NCBI RefSeq assembly: GCF_030409635.1
Contig: NZ_JAUFQF010000001.1
Location: forward strand, 310,001 to 374,000
Direction of reading: 5' to 3'
DNA length: 64,000 nt
Source: Vibrio agarivorans
GTDB lineage: Bacteria > Pseudomonadota > Gammaproteobacteria > Enterobacterales > Vibrionaceae
Part shown: positions 16,645 through 26,658 of the stretch, in pieces
Layout: each line of letters begins with the position of its first letter
Position numbering within the stretch: the stretch's first letter is position 1
The notes under the pieces: generated by a model
Database searches by the model: none
What the model saw: only the letters and a program-made list of their open reading frames with translations
What the model was told of the DNA's origin: nothing
Made by a program: the position numbers and the translations under genes

Positions 16645-16676
16645 CTACTTAGCTACTTAGCTACTTAGCTACTTAG
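16645..16676. repeat. Four tandem copies of CTACTTAG over the symporter stop
   Basis: Four perfect 8-bp units overlap the end of the symporter gene. On the minus strand each unit reads CTAAGTAG, so the coding end is Ala-Lys-stop. Because 8 is not a multiple of 3, slippage would shift frames beyond the stop but leave the first stop intact. Confidence 0.9.
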
Positions 16677-18039
16677 CTTGGACGGTCGGTTCACCTTTCT
16701 TCTCTTTGGAGAAGTAAGACTTAGTTAAAGCGAACACAACTGGGCTTAAGACCGCAAGCGCAATGAGGTTTGGAATCGCCATCATAGCGTTTAATGTATC
16801 ACTAAGTAGCCAAACAAAGCTCAACTCCATCGTTGCACCAATCGGTAGCGCAAGAACGAAAATGACTCGGAATGGTAGAATCGCTTTATTACCGAACAAG
16901 TAACTCGCACAGCGCTCACCGTAGACTGACCAACCAACAATCGTTGTAAACGCGAATACACTCAAGCTGATCGCGACGATATAGTTACCTACACCTGGAA
17001 TGACCTGACCAAACGCCGCTGAAGTTAATGCCGCACCATCTGCCCCTGATGTCCACTGGCCAGATACAATGATAACCATACCGGTGATGGTACAAATAAC
17101 CAGTGTATCGAGGAAAGTACCCAGCATTGCAATTAAGCCCTGACGAACTGGGTCATTGGTTTGTGCGCTCGCATGAGCTATAGGAGCAGAGCCTAAACCC
17201 GCTTCATTCGAGAAAACACCACGTGCAACACCGAAGCGAATTGCCATCCAGACAGTTGCACCAGCGAAGCCACCTTGAGCGGACGTCGGTGAGAACGCTT
17301 GCTCGATGACAAGTGCAAATGCACCCGGTAAAGCTGAAGCGTTAGATCCGAGAATGATCACGCCACAAACTACATATGCGATAGCCATAACAGGCACTAG
17401 CGCACCAGCAAATGCCCCGATACGTTTTAGACCACCAATGATAACTGCACCAGCCAGTACCATGGTAATTAGGCCGACAACTAAAGGAGAGAAAGAGAAA
17501 TTGGATTCGAGTACTTGAGCAATTGAGTTTGACTGCACACCATTACCAATCCCGAAGCAAGCAAACGTACCGAAGATAGCGAATAAGGTGCCTAGCCAAG
17601 CCCATTTTTCACCCATGCCGTTTTTGATGTAGTACATCGGGCCGCCAAGGTAGCGTCCTTTGGCATCTTTTTCGCGATATTTTACCGCAAGTACCGCTTC
17701 CGCATACTTTGTCGCTAACCCAAATAGTGCAGTGATCCACATCCAAAATAGTGCACCTGGGCCACCAATGAATACCGCAGTGGCAACACCAGCGATATTA
17801 CCTGTACCGACAGTGGCAGACATCGCGGTCATCAGTGCTTGGAAAGGGGGGATCTCCCCTTTATCTTTAAGTTGGTCTCGGCTTCCCCAAAGCAACTTAA
17901 ATGCTTTTGGAATGTTGAAAAGCGGCATGAATTTGAGTCCGATACTCAAAAAGATCCCAACACCGAGTATTAGAACCAGCATTGGCACGCCCCAAACAAT
18001 GCCATTGATCATACCGACCAATTGATTTAGTAATTCCAT
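16669..18039 (-). CDS. Sodium:alanine (glycine) symporter, AGCS family
   Basis: A 456-residue inner-membrane carrier with about 10-11 hydrophobic segments. Family motifs are clear: MSATVGTGNIAGVATAVFIGGPGALFWMW near residue 75, KYAEAVLAVKYRE, GGPMYYIKNGMG near residue 132 and NEAGLGSAPIAHA near residue 282. It imports alanine or glycine with sodium. It has its own promoter region (18040-18239) and a terminator at 16602. Its link to the agar genes on its right is not evident. Confidence 0.92.
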   Translation of the reverse strand: MELLNQLVGMINGIVWGVPMLVLILGVGIFLSIGLKFMPLFNIPKAFKLLWGSRDQLKDKGEIPPFQALMTAMSATVGTGNIAGVATAVFIGGPGALFWMWITALFGLATKYAEAVLAVKYREKDAKGRYLGGPMYYIKNGMGEKWAWLGTLFAIFGTFACFGIGNGVQSNSIAQVLESNFSFSPLVVGLITMVLAGAVIIGGLKRIGAFAGALVPVMAIAYVVCGVIILGSNASALPGAFALVIEQAFSPTSAQGGFAGATVWMAIRFGVARGVFSNEAGLGSAPIAHASAQTNDPVRQGLIAMLGTFLDTLVICTITGMVIIVSGQWTSGADGAALTSAAFGQVIPGVGNYIVAISLSVFAFTTIVGWSVYGERCASYLFGNKAILPFRVIFVLALPIGATMELSFVWLLSDTLNAMMAIPNLIALAVLSPVVFALTKSYFSKEKKGEPTVQAK

Positions 18040-18239
18040 TCTGTTTCCCTACAGCTAGATTAAAGTAATGAATTCCTTGGTATTAATGCATTTTGCATTC
18101 CATAAACCATATCAAAAACAAGGATATGCGATCTGGGTGGTTAAATCATAGTCGATTGTTAATGGGGTGTGATCTGTTACAGGAATGAGGGAGTCAATTT
18201 GATAGGATTTCACTAAATTTACATTATTAGTGAGTTTGG

Positions 18240-18281
18240 TTGCACACTATTGGTGCTAAATGATGAATCAATAGTGTGCAA
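18240..18281. repeat. Perfect 13-bp inverted repeat in the symporter/GH2 gap
   Basis: TTGCACACTATTG (18240-18252) and CAATAGTGTGCAA (18269-18281) are separated by 16 bases. It lies 33 bases past the GH2 stop on the minus strand and about 200 bases upstream of the symporter. No T-run follows on either strand, so it is either a 3'-end-stabilising hairpin of the GH2 transcript or a looped operator. Confidence 0.6.
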
Positions 18282-18313
18282 GTGATAAGAGTACAATGAA
18301 TGAGGAACGAGTA

Positions 18314-20743
18314 TTAAATAACGTACGTGTCAGTGCCCAATGGCGACGTTATCTTTACTGCTCCCTCGTTACCTGAGTTGCGTTTAACAATAGCTAGTGC
18401 TTTGCCTTGGTAGGTCTGTATCGTTGTATCTGTATGGGGCGTTATATTGGCTTCATGCCCGTTGTCACAGCCAATCCAATTGCAACCTGTTACCTCAAAC
18501 CTTAACTCATACTCTTGGTGGGTAACATCACGACTGACTCGATCTTTTAGTTGGATAACCAACTGTCGATAATCTGCGTTTTGCGCTTTTGTTTCATCCT
18601 TTATTTGAATTGTGCTGGCAGGTTCAGTGGTATGAATCGCGTGTTGTGTGGACGGTTGCCCTTGGTTGAACCCTGTAAGTGTTAGTACGCCATGCTCAAA
18701 AGGAACGACCCAACGGAACACGCGATCTTGCTGGTCATCTAGTGCTTGTCGCCCAAAGCTCAAACCGCTGATCGAGAGCTCAACTTCTTCACAATTACTA
18801 TAAGCCTCAATGACGATCCACTCATTTTCCATGTAGTTCCAGTGGGTATTGCGCTTGTCCCAAACCCAAAGTTTAGTTTTCCAAGCATGCTCATCTTTTT
18901 CAGAGGCCTCGAAAGTGCGTTTGTTGAGCAACAAGTCTGTCTCATTTGCTGGGATGGTAAAGCCTTGAACAAAGGGTTCATCGTTCCATAAAGAGCGGAA
19001 CAAGGCATAGCTTGGTTTGGTAAAACCAGCGGAATCGAGGAGCCCACTATCCGTGGTGCGAACAGGCCACTTTCCGTGAGATTCTCCCATGTAGTTTATG
19101 CCTGTCCATAAGAACAGCCCAGCAACGTGTGGCCTTTCCAGTACCGCCTTCCATTCATGCCATTGTGGTAGGTTTTCGTTGCCAATAATAGGTAGGTGAG
19201 GGTAGTGTTCGTGCCCATAGTCATAGACAACACGTCGATAGCTAAAGCCAATGACATCCAAGGCATCGGCATAACCAGAGAGATAGCTGGCTGACGGTAA
19301 GATACAATTAGCCGTCACGGGACGTGTCATGTCGAGCGCTTTAACCCACTTGGACAGTTTGTTGGCAGTGACACCAATATCGGCCCCTTCATTGGGTAGT
19401 GATTCTAGTAAATGAGCAATTTTCTCAGGGCTATGAGGGGGGAGGTTCCAAAAATAGTTTCCATCCCATTTAGCATCAAAAAAACCAGTAGCTTCGACGT
19501 TACGCGGGTAGGTCCACTCAATCTCGTTACCAATACTCCACATAAAAATGCAGGGATGGTTAATATGGCTGCGCAGTGTATTTGTTAGGTCTTGTTCGGC
19601 ATGCTGCTCGAAATATTCCGTGTAACCTCGGCTGATAAAATCATCGTGTTGCTCATTCATATTGAGTCGTTTGTCTTTGGGGTTGTCCCATTCATCAAAG
19701 AACTCATCTTGAACCAAGAAGCCCAATTCATCACACAGCGTAAGAAAACGTTTCGATGCAGGATTGTGTGCAATGCGAATCGCGTTGACGCCACACTCTT
19801 TGAGTTTGTTAAGACGCCTTATCCAGATCTCATCAGGCACGGCTGCACCGACAAGCCCTCCATCATGGTGCAGACAGACCCCTTTGATTTTTGTTGGCTG
19901 AGCATTCAAGAAGAAACCTTGATTTGCTGTGAACTCGAGAGTTCTAAATCCGATCTGTTCTTTGAGCTCTTCGACCCAAATGCTATCAAGGTAAACTTTG
20001 CTAACGACACGATACAAGTTAGGCGTATTGGGTGACCACAATGTTGGATTTGTTATCTCTATATTGAGTGTGACTTGAGTGTTTGAAGATGGCGTAAAGT
20101 CGACTCGATTTTCAGCCGCCACTTTTAGAGTTTGCAAGTCGATAACCTGTGTAACTAGCCTACCTTGTTGATGATGAGTAGATGCAGGGGAACAAACCGT
20201 GAGGCTCTGTTCTATTGAACCTGCGGTTAGCGCGCTGTTATTTAGGTTAGCTTTTAGAACGTTTGACCATAACGGAGAGTGAGTTTCTCCCGTAAGAATC
20301 ATGGTCACATCACGATAGATACCGGACCCAGCATACCAGCGGCTGTCGACATAGCGACGGCGATCTACCTTGATAATCAGTTCATTATCTTCTTTAAGAT
20401 GCTCAGTAATGTCGAGGTAAAATGGCGAGTAACCATAATGCTGTTGGTGGAGGTATTTGCCATTTAAATAGAGTTCTGCATTGTTATAAATGCCGTCAAA
20501 CAAAATGACACATCGTGTGAATTTTTGCGATAGAGGTGAAACAAAGGCCTTTTTGTACCATCCAACACCACCAGGTAGATACCCTGTCGCACCATCAAGC
20601 TTCGAAGAGAAGGGCTGTAGGATACTCCAATCATGTGGGAGGGTAATTGGGCTCCAGCAATTATGATCTGGTTTGTTTTCATTGAGCTGAAAAGACCAAT
20701 TATCGTTAAACAGACAGACGTGTCTAGGGGAGGGATTCATCAA
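18314..20743 (-). CDS. Glycoside hydrolase family 2 beta-galactosidase-like enzyme
   Basis: An 809-residue GH2 protein, no signal peptide, so cytoplasmic. The N-terminal domain has the beta-galactosidase opening LPHDWSI and GGVGWYKKAF. RWYAGSGIYRDV follows near residue 135. The TIM barrel has IRIAHNPASKRFLTLCDELGFLVQDEFFDEW. The acid/base is Glu407 in MWSIGNEIEW and the nucleophile candidate is Glu523 in PIIGNENLP. It is downstream of the GH117 gene in the same direction (135-bp gap), thus probably cotranscribed. A GH2 agarolytic beta-galactosidase is known from Vibrio sp. EJY3 and trims galactose from agaro-oligosaccharides; this gene is a good candidate for the same role. Confidence 0.87.
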   Translation of the reverse strand: MMNPSPRHVCLFNDNWSFQLNENKPDHNCWSPITLPHDWSILQPFSSKLDGATGYLPGGVGWYKKAFVSPLSQKFTRCVILFDGIYNNAELYLNGKYLHQQHYGYSPFYLDITEHLKEDNELIIKVDRRRYVDSRWYAGSGIYRDVTMILTGETHSPLWSNVLKANLNNSALTAGSIEQSLTVCSPASTHHQQGRLVTQVIDLQTLKVAAENRVDFTPSSNTQVTLNIEITNPTLWSPNTPNLYRVVSKVYLDSIWVEELKEQIGFRTLEFTANQGFFLNAQPTKIKGVCLHHDGGLVGAAVPDEIWIRRLNKLKECGVNAIRIAHNPASKRFLTLCDELGFLVQDEFFDEWDNPKDKRLNMNEQHDDFISRGYTEYFEQHAEQDLTNTLRSHINHPCIFMWSIGNEIEWTYPRNVEATGFFDAKWDGNYFWNLPPHSPEKIAHLLESLPNEGADIGVTANKLSKWVKALDMTRPVTANCILPSASYLSGYADALDVIGFSYRRVVYDYGHEHYPHLPIIGNENLPQWHEWKAVLERPHVAGLFLWTGINYMGESHGKWPVRTTDSGLLDSAGFTKPSYALFRSLWNDEPFVQGFTIPANETDLLLNKRTFEASEKDEHAWKTKLWVWDKRNTHWNYMENEWIVIEAYSNCEEVELSISGLSFGRQALDDQQDRVFRWVVPFEHGVLTLTGFNQGQPSTQHAIHTTEPASTIQIKDETKAQNADYRQLVIQLKDRVSRDVTHQEYELRFEVTGCNWIGCDNGHEANITPHTDTTIQTYQGKALAIVKRNSGNEGAVKITSPLGTDTYVI

Positions 20744-20839
20744 GCTATCCTTAGTATTGTGTCGCTATTAGCGAGTTCACCAGTGACCGGCTGGGCAGTG
20801 GAGAGGAGAGCTTGTCACTTGGTTATGTTGAGTCGAGAA

Positions 20840-20866
20840 TCACTGGCTCAAGAGCTGAGCCAGTGA
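20840..20866. terminator. Strong hairpin without U-run between GH117 and GH2 genes
   Basis: TCACTGGCTCA/TGAGCCAGTGA forms an 11-bp perfect stem with a 5-base loop, 13 bases past the GH117 stop on the minus strand. No T-run follows, so it more likely protects the upstream transcript or partly attenuates than fully terminates. Confidence 0.55.
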
Positions 20867-20878
20867 GGATATGTGTTT

Positions 20879-21961
20879 CTAGTTACTATTTTGGAATGTA
20901 CCCGCATCTAAAATCTGACGTTTTACGCGGTAACGGCAGATGTAATTCCAGTTCCAGCTTGGGTCATACTTATGACATACACCCCAGTTTAACCCTGGTG
21001 CTTCGAAGCTATCTTCTTGTGGATCGCGGAATATACCGAGTGCCTCTGGTGCCCCTTTAATATGAGACATAATCTCGAAGTTGATACCATCTTCAGCCCA
21101 CTGGATGGTGTTCTTTTCAGGTCCATCAGTAGTGATCAAAGATGCGATGCCACCGTTGTGGTGCCAAACCGCCACTTCATGCCCAGAGTTAGAGATAGGG
21201 TTATATTCCGATTTGACGTAAGGGCCAAGAATGCTGTCAGCGATAGCGACACCATGCTTGATTTCTCGGCCTCCCATATTCATGTTTTCACCCATAGTTT
21301 CACCTTTGTAGTAGAGGTAAAACTTGTCATTGAAGAACATCAAACACGGATCGTGCACTTTATGACTATCAAAACTGCCTTTTGATTTCACATTGAAGCG
21401 GTTGTCCTCATCACCATCCCATTCACCATCTTTTTCAGGGCTTAGGATAGGAGCATTAGATTTAGTCCATGGACCAAATGGACTATCTGACCAAGCTAGT
21501 GCAATTTCTTCAAATTGACGGTTAGTGTATGGAAATTGAACAGTTTGGTAAACAAGGTAGTAACAACCCTCGTGGGCTAATACTTCGGGAGTGAACACCG
21601 CTCGGTCGTCATAGGCACCTGGTTTACCAGCTTGAATGGCAGGGCCTTGTTCTTTCCAGGTGATGCCATCTACAGAAGTTGCATGCCACACTTCCGTTTT
21701 ATCCCAAGGGAAAACTTTATCATCTGGGTTACCTGTAAAGCCTTTGGTTTCACCTTCACCTTTTGTATACCAACAGTGGTACAGATTATCCACCTTGATT
21801 ACCGCAGTAGGGTCGCGGCGAATCACGCCCTCTTGATAAGCAAAATCGCCTTTCAGCTCTTGTACATCAAATTCAATCAACCATTCTGGGCCGCGACTGT
21901 CGTAACCACGCTCGATAGCACGCAAACTCGCCAAGCTGAGTTTTTTCTTTGGTGAATTCAT
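20879..21961 (-). CDS. GH117 3,6-anhydro-alpha-L-galactosidase (alpha-neoagarobiose hydrolase)
   Basis: A 360-residue five-bladed beta-propeller hydrolase of family GH117, which cleaves neoagarobiose to D-galactose and 3,6-anhydro-L-galactose. Family features: the N-terminal helix extension [20 protein letters not shown] used in dimer swapping, then acidic sites in RRDPTAV (Asp50), HKVHDPCL (Asp204) and SGHEVAVW (His261, Glu262). No signal peptide, so it acts in the cytoplasm after import. It is divergent from the porin-agarase operon, with an operator palindrome 36 bases upstream of its ATG. It is probably first gene of an operon with GH2 (18314). Confidence 0.93.
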   Translation of the reverse strand: MNSPKKKLSLASLRAIERGYDSRGPEWLIEFDVQELKGDFAYQEGVIRRDPTAVIKVDNLYHCWYTKGEGETKGFTGNPDDKVFPWDKTEVWHATSVDGITWKEQGPAIQAGKPGAYDDRAVFTPEVLAHEGCYYLVYQTVQFPYTNRQFEEIALAWSDSPFGPWTKSNAPILSPEKDGEWDGDEDNRFNVKSKGSFDSHKVHDPCLMFFNDKFYLYYKGETMGENMNMGGREIKHGVAIADSILGPYVKSEYNPISNSGHEVAVWHHNGGIASLITTDGPEKNTIQWAEDGINFEIMSHIKGAPEALGIFRDPQEDSFEAPGLNWGVCHKYDPSWNWNYICRYRVKRQILDAGTFQNSN

Positions 21962-21996
21962 GAAGTATCTCTCTAAACAACTACAAATTTTGAATA

Positions 21997-22008
21997 AAGG
22001 TAAACCAA
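21997..22008. promoter_or_regulatory. Operator candidate AAGGTAAACCAA before the GH117 gene
   Basis: It keeps the GGTAAACCAA core of the sites at 6328 and 22298 and lies 36-47 bases upstream of the GH117 ATG, in a typical repressor position. It is one of three motif copies in the 393-bp divergent region 21962-22354, which otherwise contains no ORF. A TCACT CRP half site near 22185 is also visible. Confidence 0.55.
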
Positions 22009-22256
22009 TTTTAGATTTATGTCTATTTACTGGTCTGCAAAATGAACACTCTTTGGTAATAAGGTGATGAGATACACAGTTTTAAACATTGAGAACATCA
22101 ATGATTCTGTAAACCATGTTTTTATTTTAAACTACTCGTCGATTTATAAGTGATTGAAAATAAACAACAAACTAGACGTGGATCACTAAAATTGGTAATT
22201 GGAATGTCAGATTAGGTTAATCTTTGATCGTAAATTGTTAAACCTGTCACTGATTA

Positions 22257-22309
22257 TTGGTTTGCCATTTTGTAATAATAGTGACATTGAAGCTTGATTG
22301 GTAAACCAG
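22257..22309. promoter_or_regulatory. Paired operator candidates before the porin gene
   Basis: TTGGTTTGCCAT (22257-22268) and TTGGTAAACCAG (22298-22309) are 41 bp apart centre to centre, about four helical turns, and end 46 bases before the porin ATG. Both fit TTGGTNNRCCAN. Paired with the 21997 site they could loop the divergent promoter region under control of the UxuR-like protein. Confidence 0.6.
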
Positions 22310-22354
22310 CTTCATAATTTCAATTACCATCTACTCAATCTTTAAGGAAAAAAG

Positions 22355-23629
22355 ATGAAACATAAAATCCTGAAGTACTCTGCAGTGTGTTCTGGTCTTT
22401 TACTTGCTTTTTCTGCGCACGCAATTGAAGAAGGCTTTGGTTTTCATGGTTATGCCAAAGGCGGTATTGGTATTACTAACGATGACATATTAAATCCAGG
22501 TGGCTACGACTGGGCAAATAACGGTATGAACATCTTCCGTTTGCCAGGAAATACTTATACAAACTCATCAGGTGGTCGTCTAGGTAATGAAGCCAACTGG
22601 CTAGAGCTTCACCAATCTTATGGTTGGGCCCAACAAAATGGAATGAACTGGGGTATCAAATCGAACATTGTTTATGGTGATGCATTGGCACTTGACGAAC
22701 TGTTCGTACAAGGCTCTGGTGTTATCCCGTCGAACCCTAGCGCGACGTTTTGGGCTGGTAAGCGTTATTTTAACCGAGTTGAAACTTTCTTAACCGATTC
22801 TCAGTCGATGTCGAATGACGGTGCTGGTTTTGGTATGGAAAACTTCGACCTAGGTTTCGGTAAATTGCACTTAGGTGTTTCGCGTAACCTATACGACGAG
22901 GCTCCAGCTGATGGTGCAGGCGAATTGGTCGCGTTTAGTTCATCGATTTCTGACATCATGCTGATGGATGATCTTTCGATGAATCTTTATGCCAACTACG
23001 GTACGCCAATGGGACCTGACTCAGAAGATAAATTTAAAGACAAGTCAGATGCTTACCAATTGGCAGCAAAATTCCGTTTAGGTGATTGGACAACATACAA
23101 CACGCTATTCATCCGCTACTCAAATAATGCTTCTGGTTCAATGACACGTAGTTGGGAACCGTTCCCTGAACATCAAATTGGCGGTTTTTGGGAAGGCTAT
23201 CACGCATTCAATGACAAGTTTGCAGTTTCTTATATTTGGCAGCACGAGACAGCAAAATACGACCAAGACGCGCGTGATGCTACTGGCATGAGAATCCTTG
23301 AGTCTAATTGGGATGCTCTAGTGGCCCGCGGTACATTAAACTGGAATACCCGTACTTCTACAGAGCTAGAAGTAGGTTATGAAATGATCGACTTTGAAGC
23401 CGTTAATCCATCGGAAGATGGTAAAAATGATGGCTATAAAGTAACGCTAGCTCAAAACCTCCACATTGGCGGCGGCTTCTGGGATCGTCCAGTAATCCGT
23501 TTCTTCGTTACATATGCAGAGCAAAATGTCGAAACCAAAGCTTATGACCGTTGGGATCTGGATGGTGCCATCAGCATGGGCAAATCAGATGCCGTCACTT
23601 TCGGTGCGCAGTTCGAAGCATGGTGGTAA
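22355..23629 (+). CDS. LamB/maltoporin-family outer-membrane channel
   Basis: A 424-residue outer-membrane beta-barrel. The signal peptide ends at AFSAHA near residue 23, followed by the maltoporin opening FGFHGYAKGGIGI and NWLELHQSYGW. It ends in an aromatic pair (EAWW), as barrel proteins do. LamB relatives let oligosaccharides cross the outer membrane along an aromatic slide. As first gene before two GH50 agarases, and behind two operator copies, it most likely admits neoagarobiose or neoagarotetraose. An AAGGA ribosome site precedes the ATG. Confidence 0.9.
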   Translation: MKHKILKYSAVCSGLLLAFSAHAIEEGFGFHGYAKGGIGITNDDILNPGGYDWANNGMNIFRLPGNTYTNSSGGRLGNEANWLELHQSYGWAQQNGMNWGIKSNIVYGDALALDELFVQGSGVIPSNPSATFWAGKRYFNRVETFLTDSQSMSNDGAGFGMENFDLGFGKLHLGVSRNLYDEAPADGAGELVAFSSSISDIMLMDDLSMNLYANYGTPMGPDSEDKFKDKSDAYQLAAKFRLGDWTTYNTLFIRYSNNASGSMTRSWEPFPEHQIGGFWEGYHAFNDKFAVSYIWQHETAKYDQDARDATGMRILESNWDALVARGTLNWNTRTSTELEVGYEMIDFEAVNPSEDGKNDGYKVTLAQNLHIGGGFWDRPVIRFFVTYAEQNVETKAYDRWDLDGAISMGKSDAVTFGAQFEAWW

Positions 23630-23658
23630 TCCTAACGTAAATATTATTTAAACAGTGT

Positions 23659-23680
23659 CTCCACGGCTTAGGTCGTGGAG
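23659..23680 (+). terminator. Intergenic hairpin between porin and first agarase
   Basis: CTCCACG/CGTGGAG forms a 7-bp stem with an 8-base loop and no T-run. It is probably a partial terminator or 3' protective hairpin that lets porin mRNA exceed agarase mRNA. Confidence 0.5.
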
Positions 23681-23715
23681 TACTTATATCTACACTTATA
23701 AAGATAATAACGAGT

Positions 23716-26574
23716 ATGAACAAGACAAAAATTGCACTTATCCTATCGAGCTTGCTGTTTGGCGCATATGGTTGTCAGTCGACGACAGGATCTCAACCGG
23801 AAACTTCTGGAGAGAGTGAGGAACAAGCGAGCATTGCTATCCCTGATTTTGAATCGGATAGTTTCTTTAATAACGTACAAGCATCACACGCGAAATCTGA
23901 AAAAGTAACAGGCGTTGGTGTTACCTCAGGTGACTCTGCTTTGAAGGTGACGTTTGATGCTGTCTCAGAAGCAAACAAATTTAAATACTGGCCTAATGTG
24001 AAGTTCTTCCCCGAAGGTGGATTGTGGAACTGGAATAACAAGGGCAGTTTAAAGGTTGATGTCACAAACCCAAGTGACAAGCCTGTAACGTTTATCTTTA
24101 AGATCGTTGATAACGTTGGCCAAATGGGTGCGGCGACCAACCAGCTTAACTATGCAGTGACAATTCCTGCCAACAGTACCGAAAATGTTGAGATGCTATT
24201 TAATGGTGGTAAGCGTGGTCTTGCTGGTTACTGGGATGGTCAGAACATTAACTTGCGTAAACTGGCCGAGCTGCAGGTGTTTGTTCAAGGGCCAATGGAT
24301 GAGCAAACCATTATTCTCGATAACCTACAACTGGTAGATGCAACGGGTGATTTTATCTCTGCTGAGGAACAAGTCGTCGAAGCAGGGCCAATTCCGACAT
24401 TAAAATCAATCACCAGCTTTGAATCTGGTGAAAAGCACTTTGTATCAGACCGCAGCGTATCGACGACCATCGAAAAAGTGAAATCAGATGGTGGCCTTGG
24501 CCTTCAAGTGAAATTCAAAGCAGACAACGCCTATCCAAATATCACCTTTATGCCAAGCCGCCCTTGGGATTGGTCTCAAGAGGGTAACTTTAACCTCGCC
24601 TTTGATATTGAAAACCCTACCAATGATCCTATCCAGATGTTTGTTCGCGTTGACCAAGCGGAAAACAAAAACTGGGGTGGCACGGCTGACGGTGTGAAAG
24701 ACAGTATGTCAAACTACGTGACGCTGCTACCTAATGAGACAAGCACATACTACATGAGCCTAAGTCAGCTAGAAGGCCATATTGTTTCTGGCATGCGCAG
24801 TGAGCCACCTAAGAAAGCGTATAGCGCACAAGCCATTAGCTACGGCTGGGGTGAAACCAGCTTAGATTTGTCTAATATCGTTTCAATTCAGCTTTATCTG
24901 CAAAACCCAACCAAAGACGCCACGATTGTGGTTGACTCAATTCGCTTAGTACCAAACCTTGACGCTGACACGACGCGTTACGAAGGTTTAGTCGATCAGT
25001 ACGGTCAGTTTACCGGCAGTGACTGGGCTGAGAAAGTACACAAGGATGAAGAACTACGTGCTTCAGGCAAAGCGGCGCTTGAGCATCTTGGCAAAGCCGA
25101 GCTGATGTCTGACCGCAGTAAATTTGGTGGCTGGAATGCAGGTCCTCGTATGGAGGCCACAGGGTTTTTCCGCACCGAGAAGCTGGATGGCAAGTGGACG
25201 TTAGTTGACCCAGAAGGCTACCCGTTCTTCATGACAGGTCTTGCTAATATTCGAATGGATGACACTGTTACCATTACGGGTGCCGATTTTGACAATCCAG
25301 AGACAAAGCAAGGGCGTCAAATCGCATCACCATTGCGTGAATCGATGTTCACGTGGCTACCAGAGTATGACGATGAACTTGCTGTGAACTATGACTACGC
25401 CGGTTATGTCCACTCCGGTGCATTGAAGAAAGGCGAGGTGTTCAGCTTCTATCGTGCCAACCTGATGCGTAAATACGACACTTCGCAGAAAGAAGCGATG
25501 GAGATTTGGCGTGATGTGACGCTTGATCGTATGCAAGATTGGGGTTTTACCACGTTGGGTAACTGGATTGATCCGATGTTCTTCGGAACCGAACGCGTTG
25601 CTTATGAAGCGCACGGTTGGATCATGGGTGAACACAAGCGAATCAGCACAGGTAATGACTACTGGGGTCCTATTCATGACCCGTTTGATCCGGAGTTCAA
25701 GCAAAGCACGAGAGAGATGGCAGAAGGTCTCGCGAAACAAGTGGAGAAAGATGACCCGTGGCTATTGGGTATCTTTGTCGACAACGAGATCAGCTGGGGT
25801 AATGTGCTGAATGAAGCCAACCATTATGGTCTTATTGTCAACGCACTAAGCTATGACGCGAAAGAGAGCCCTGCGAAGGCGGCATTCTCAACATATCTAA
25901 AAGAGAAATACACTACGATCAATGCCCTAAATCAGGCGTGGGGAACGGCCCAAGTCAACTCTTGGGAAGAGTTTGATAAGTCGTTCGACTATCGCAGCAG
26001 CCTAAAGCCAGGTATGAAGCGTGACTACTCAGACATGTTAACCATGCTGGCAGATAAGTATTTCTCTACAGTAGATGCTGAGCTAGAGCGCGTGTTGCCA
26101 AATCACATGTATCTAGGTGCTCGATTTGCTGATTGGGGTGTGACACCAGAAATTGCAAAAGGTGCAGCAAAGTATGTGGATGTCATGAGTTACAACCTCT
26201 ACGCCAATGACCTGAACGACTCGAAAAAAGCACACTTTAGAAAGTGGCTAGCTGAGGTAGACAAGCCAAGTATCATCGGTGAGTTCCATTTTGGCTCGAC
26301 AGATACAGGTCTGTTCCACGGCGGAATTGTTAACGTAGCGAATCAAACTGAGCGTGCCAAAATGTACACCAATTACATGCAGAGTGTGGTAGACAACCCT
26401 TACTTTGTTGGTGCGCATTGGTTCCAGTACCTTGACTCGCCAGCGACAGGTCGAGCTTGGGATGGTGAAAACTACAACATTGGCTTTGTTACCATCGCTG
26501 ACGAACCTTATGTTGAATTGATTGAGGCGGCAAAGCAATTCAACGCAAACCTCTATAATAATCGCTTTCAATAA
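23716..26574 (+). CDS. GH50 exo-beta-agarase, lipoprotein
   Basis: A 952-residue agarase. The N-terminus MNKTKIALILSSLLF ends in AYGC, a weak lipobox with Cys20, so it is probably anchored to the outer membrane. Two jelly-roll, carbohydrate-binding-like modules follow (about residues 45-215 and 230-415, each with a W-D/N-W core). The GH50 TIM barrel starts near residue 460 (SDRSKFGGW). The acid/base is Glu691 in FVDNEISWG and the nucleophile Glu856 in IIGEFHFGS; the 165-residue spacing fits characterised GH50 enzymes. GH50 enzymes release neoagarobiose from agarose or neoagaro-oligosaccharides. It is the second gene of the porin operon. Confidence 0.93.
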   Translation: MNKTKIALILSSLLFGAYGCQSTTGSQPETSGESEEQASIAIPDFESDSFFNNVQASHAKSEKVTGVGVTSGDSALKVTFDAVSEANKFKYWPNVKFFPEGGLWNWNNKGSLKVDVTNPSDKPVTFIFKIVDNVGQMGAATNQLNYAVTIPANSTENVEMLFNGGKRGLAGYWDGQNINLRKLAELQVFVQGPMDEQTIILDNLQLVDATGDFISAEEQVVEAGPIPTLKSITSFESGEKHFVSDRSVSTTIEKVKSDGGLGLQVKFKADNAYPNITFMPSRPWDWSQEGNFNLAFDIENPTNDPIQMFVRVDQAENKNWGGTADGVKDSMSNYVTLLPNETSTYYMSLSQLEGHIVSGMRSEPPKKAYSAQAISYGWGETSLDLSNIVSIQLYLQNPTKDATIVVDSIRLVPNLDADTTRYEGLVDQYGQFTGSDWAEKVHKDEELRASGKAALEHLGKAELMSDRSKFGGWNAGPRMEATGFFRTEKLDGKWTLVDPEGYPFFMTGLANIRMDDTVTITGADFDNPETKQGRQIASPLRESMFTWLPEYDDELAVNYDYAGYVHSGALKKGEVFSFYRANLMRKYDTSQKEAMEIWRDVTLDRMQDWGFTTLGNWIDPMFFGTERVAYEAHGWIMGEHKRISTGNDYWGPIHDPFDPEFKQSTREMAEGLAKQVEKDDPWLLGIFVDNEISWGNVLNEANHYGLIVNALSYDAKESPAKAAFSTYLKEKYTTINALNQAWGTAQVNSWEEFDKSFDYRSSLKPGMKRDYSDMLTMLADKYFSTVDAELERVLPNHMYLGARFADWGVTPEIAKGAAKYVDVMSYNLYANDLNDSKKAHFRKWLAEVDKPSIIGEFHFGSTDTGLFHGGIVNVANQTERAKMYTNYMQSVVDNPYFVGAHWFQYLDSPATGRAWDGENYNIGFVTIADEPYVELIEAAKQFNANLYNNRFQ

Positions 26575-26600
26575 TAACTGCTGAAAATAACGTCGAAAAT

Positions 26601-26625
26601 AGGCACGGATGTTCGTTCCGTGCCT
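26601..26625 (+). terminator. Intergenic hairpin between first and second agarase
   Basis: AGGCACGGA/TCCGTGCCT forms a perfect 9-bp stem with a 7-base loop and no T-run after it. It probably allows partial read-through into the second agarase. Confidence 0.5.
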
Positions 26626-26658
26626 GATAATTTCATTAAGGAAAATGAGATCCATTTT

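Noticed and set aside
16669..18039. Alanine symporter as part of the agar locus
   Set aside because: It lies between agar genes but has no operator motif and its own terminator; no metabolic link is visible.
25357..25740. Minus-strand ORF of 127 codons
   Set aside because: Shadow of the first GH50 catalytic barrel; an equivalent shadow occurs in the third agarase (31747-32001), as expected from conserved coding sequence.
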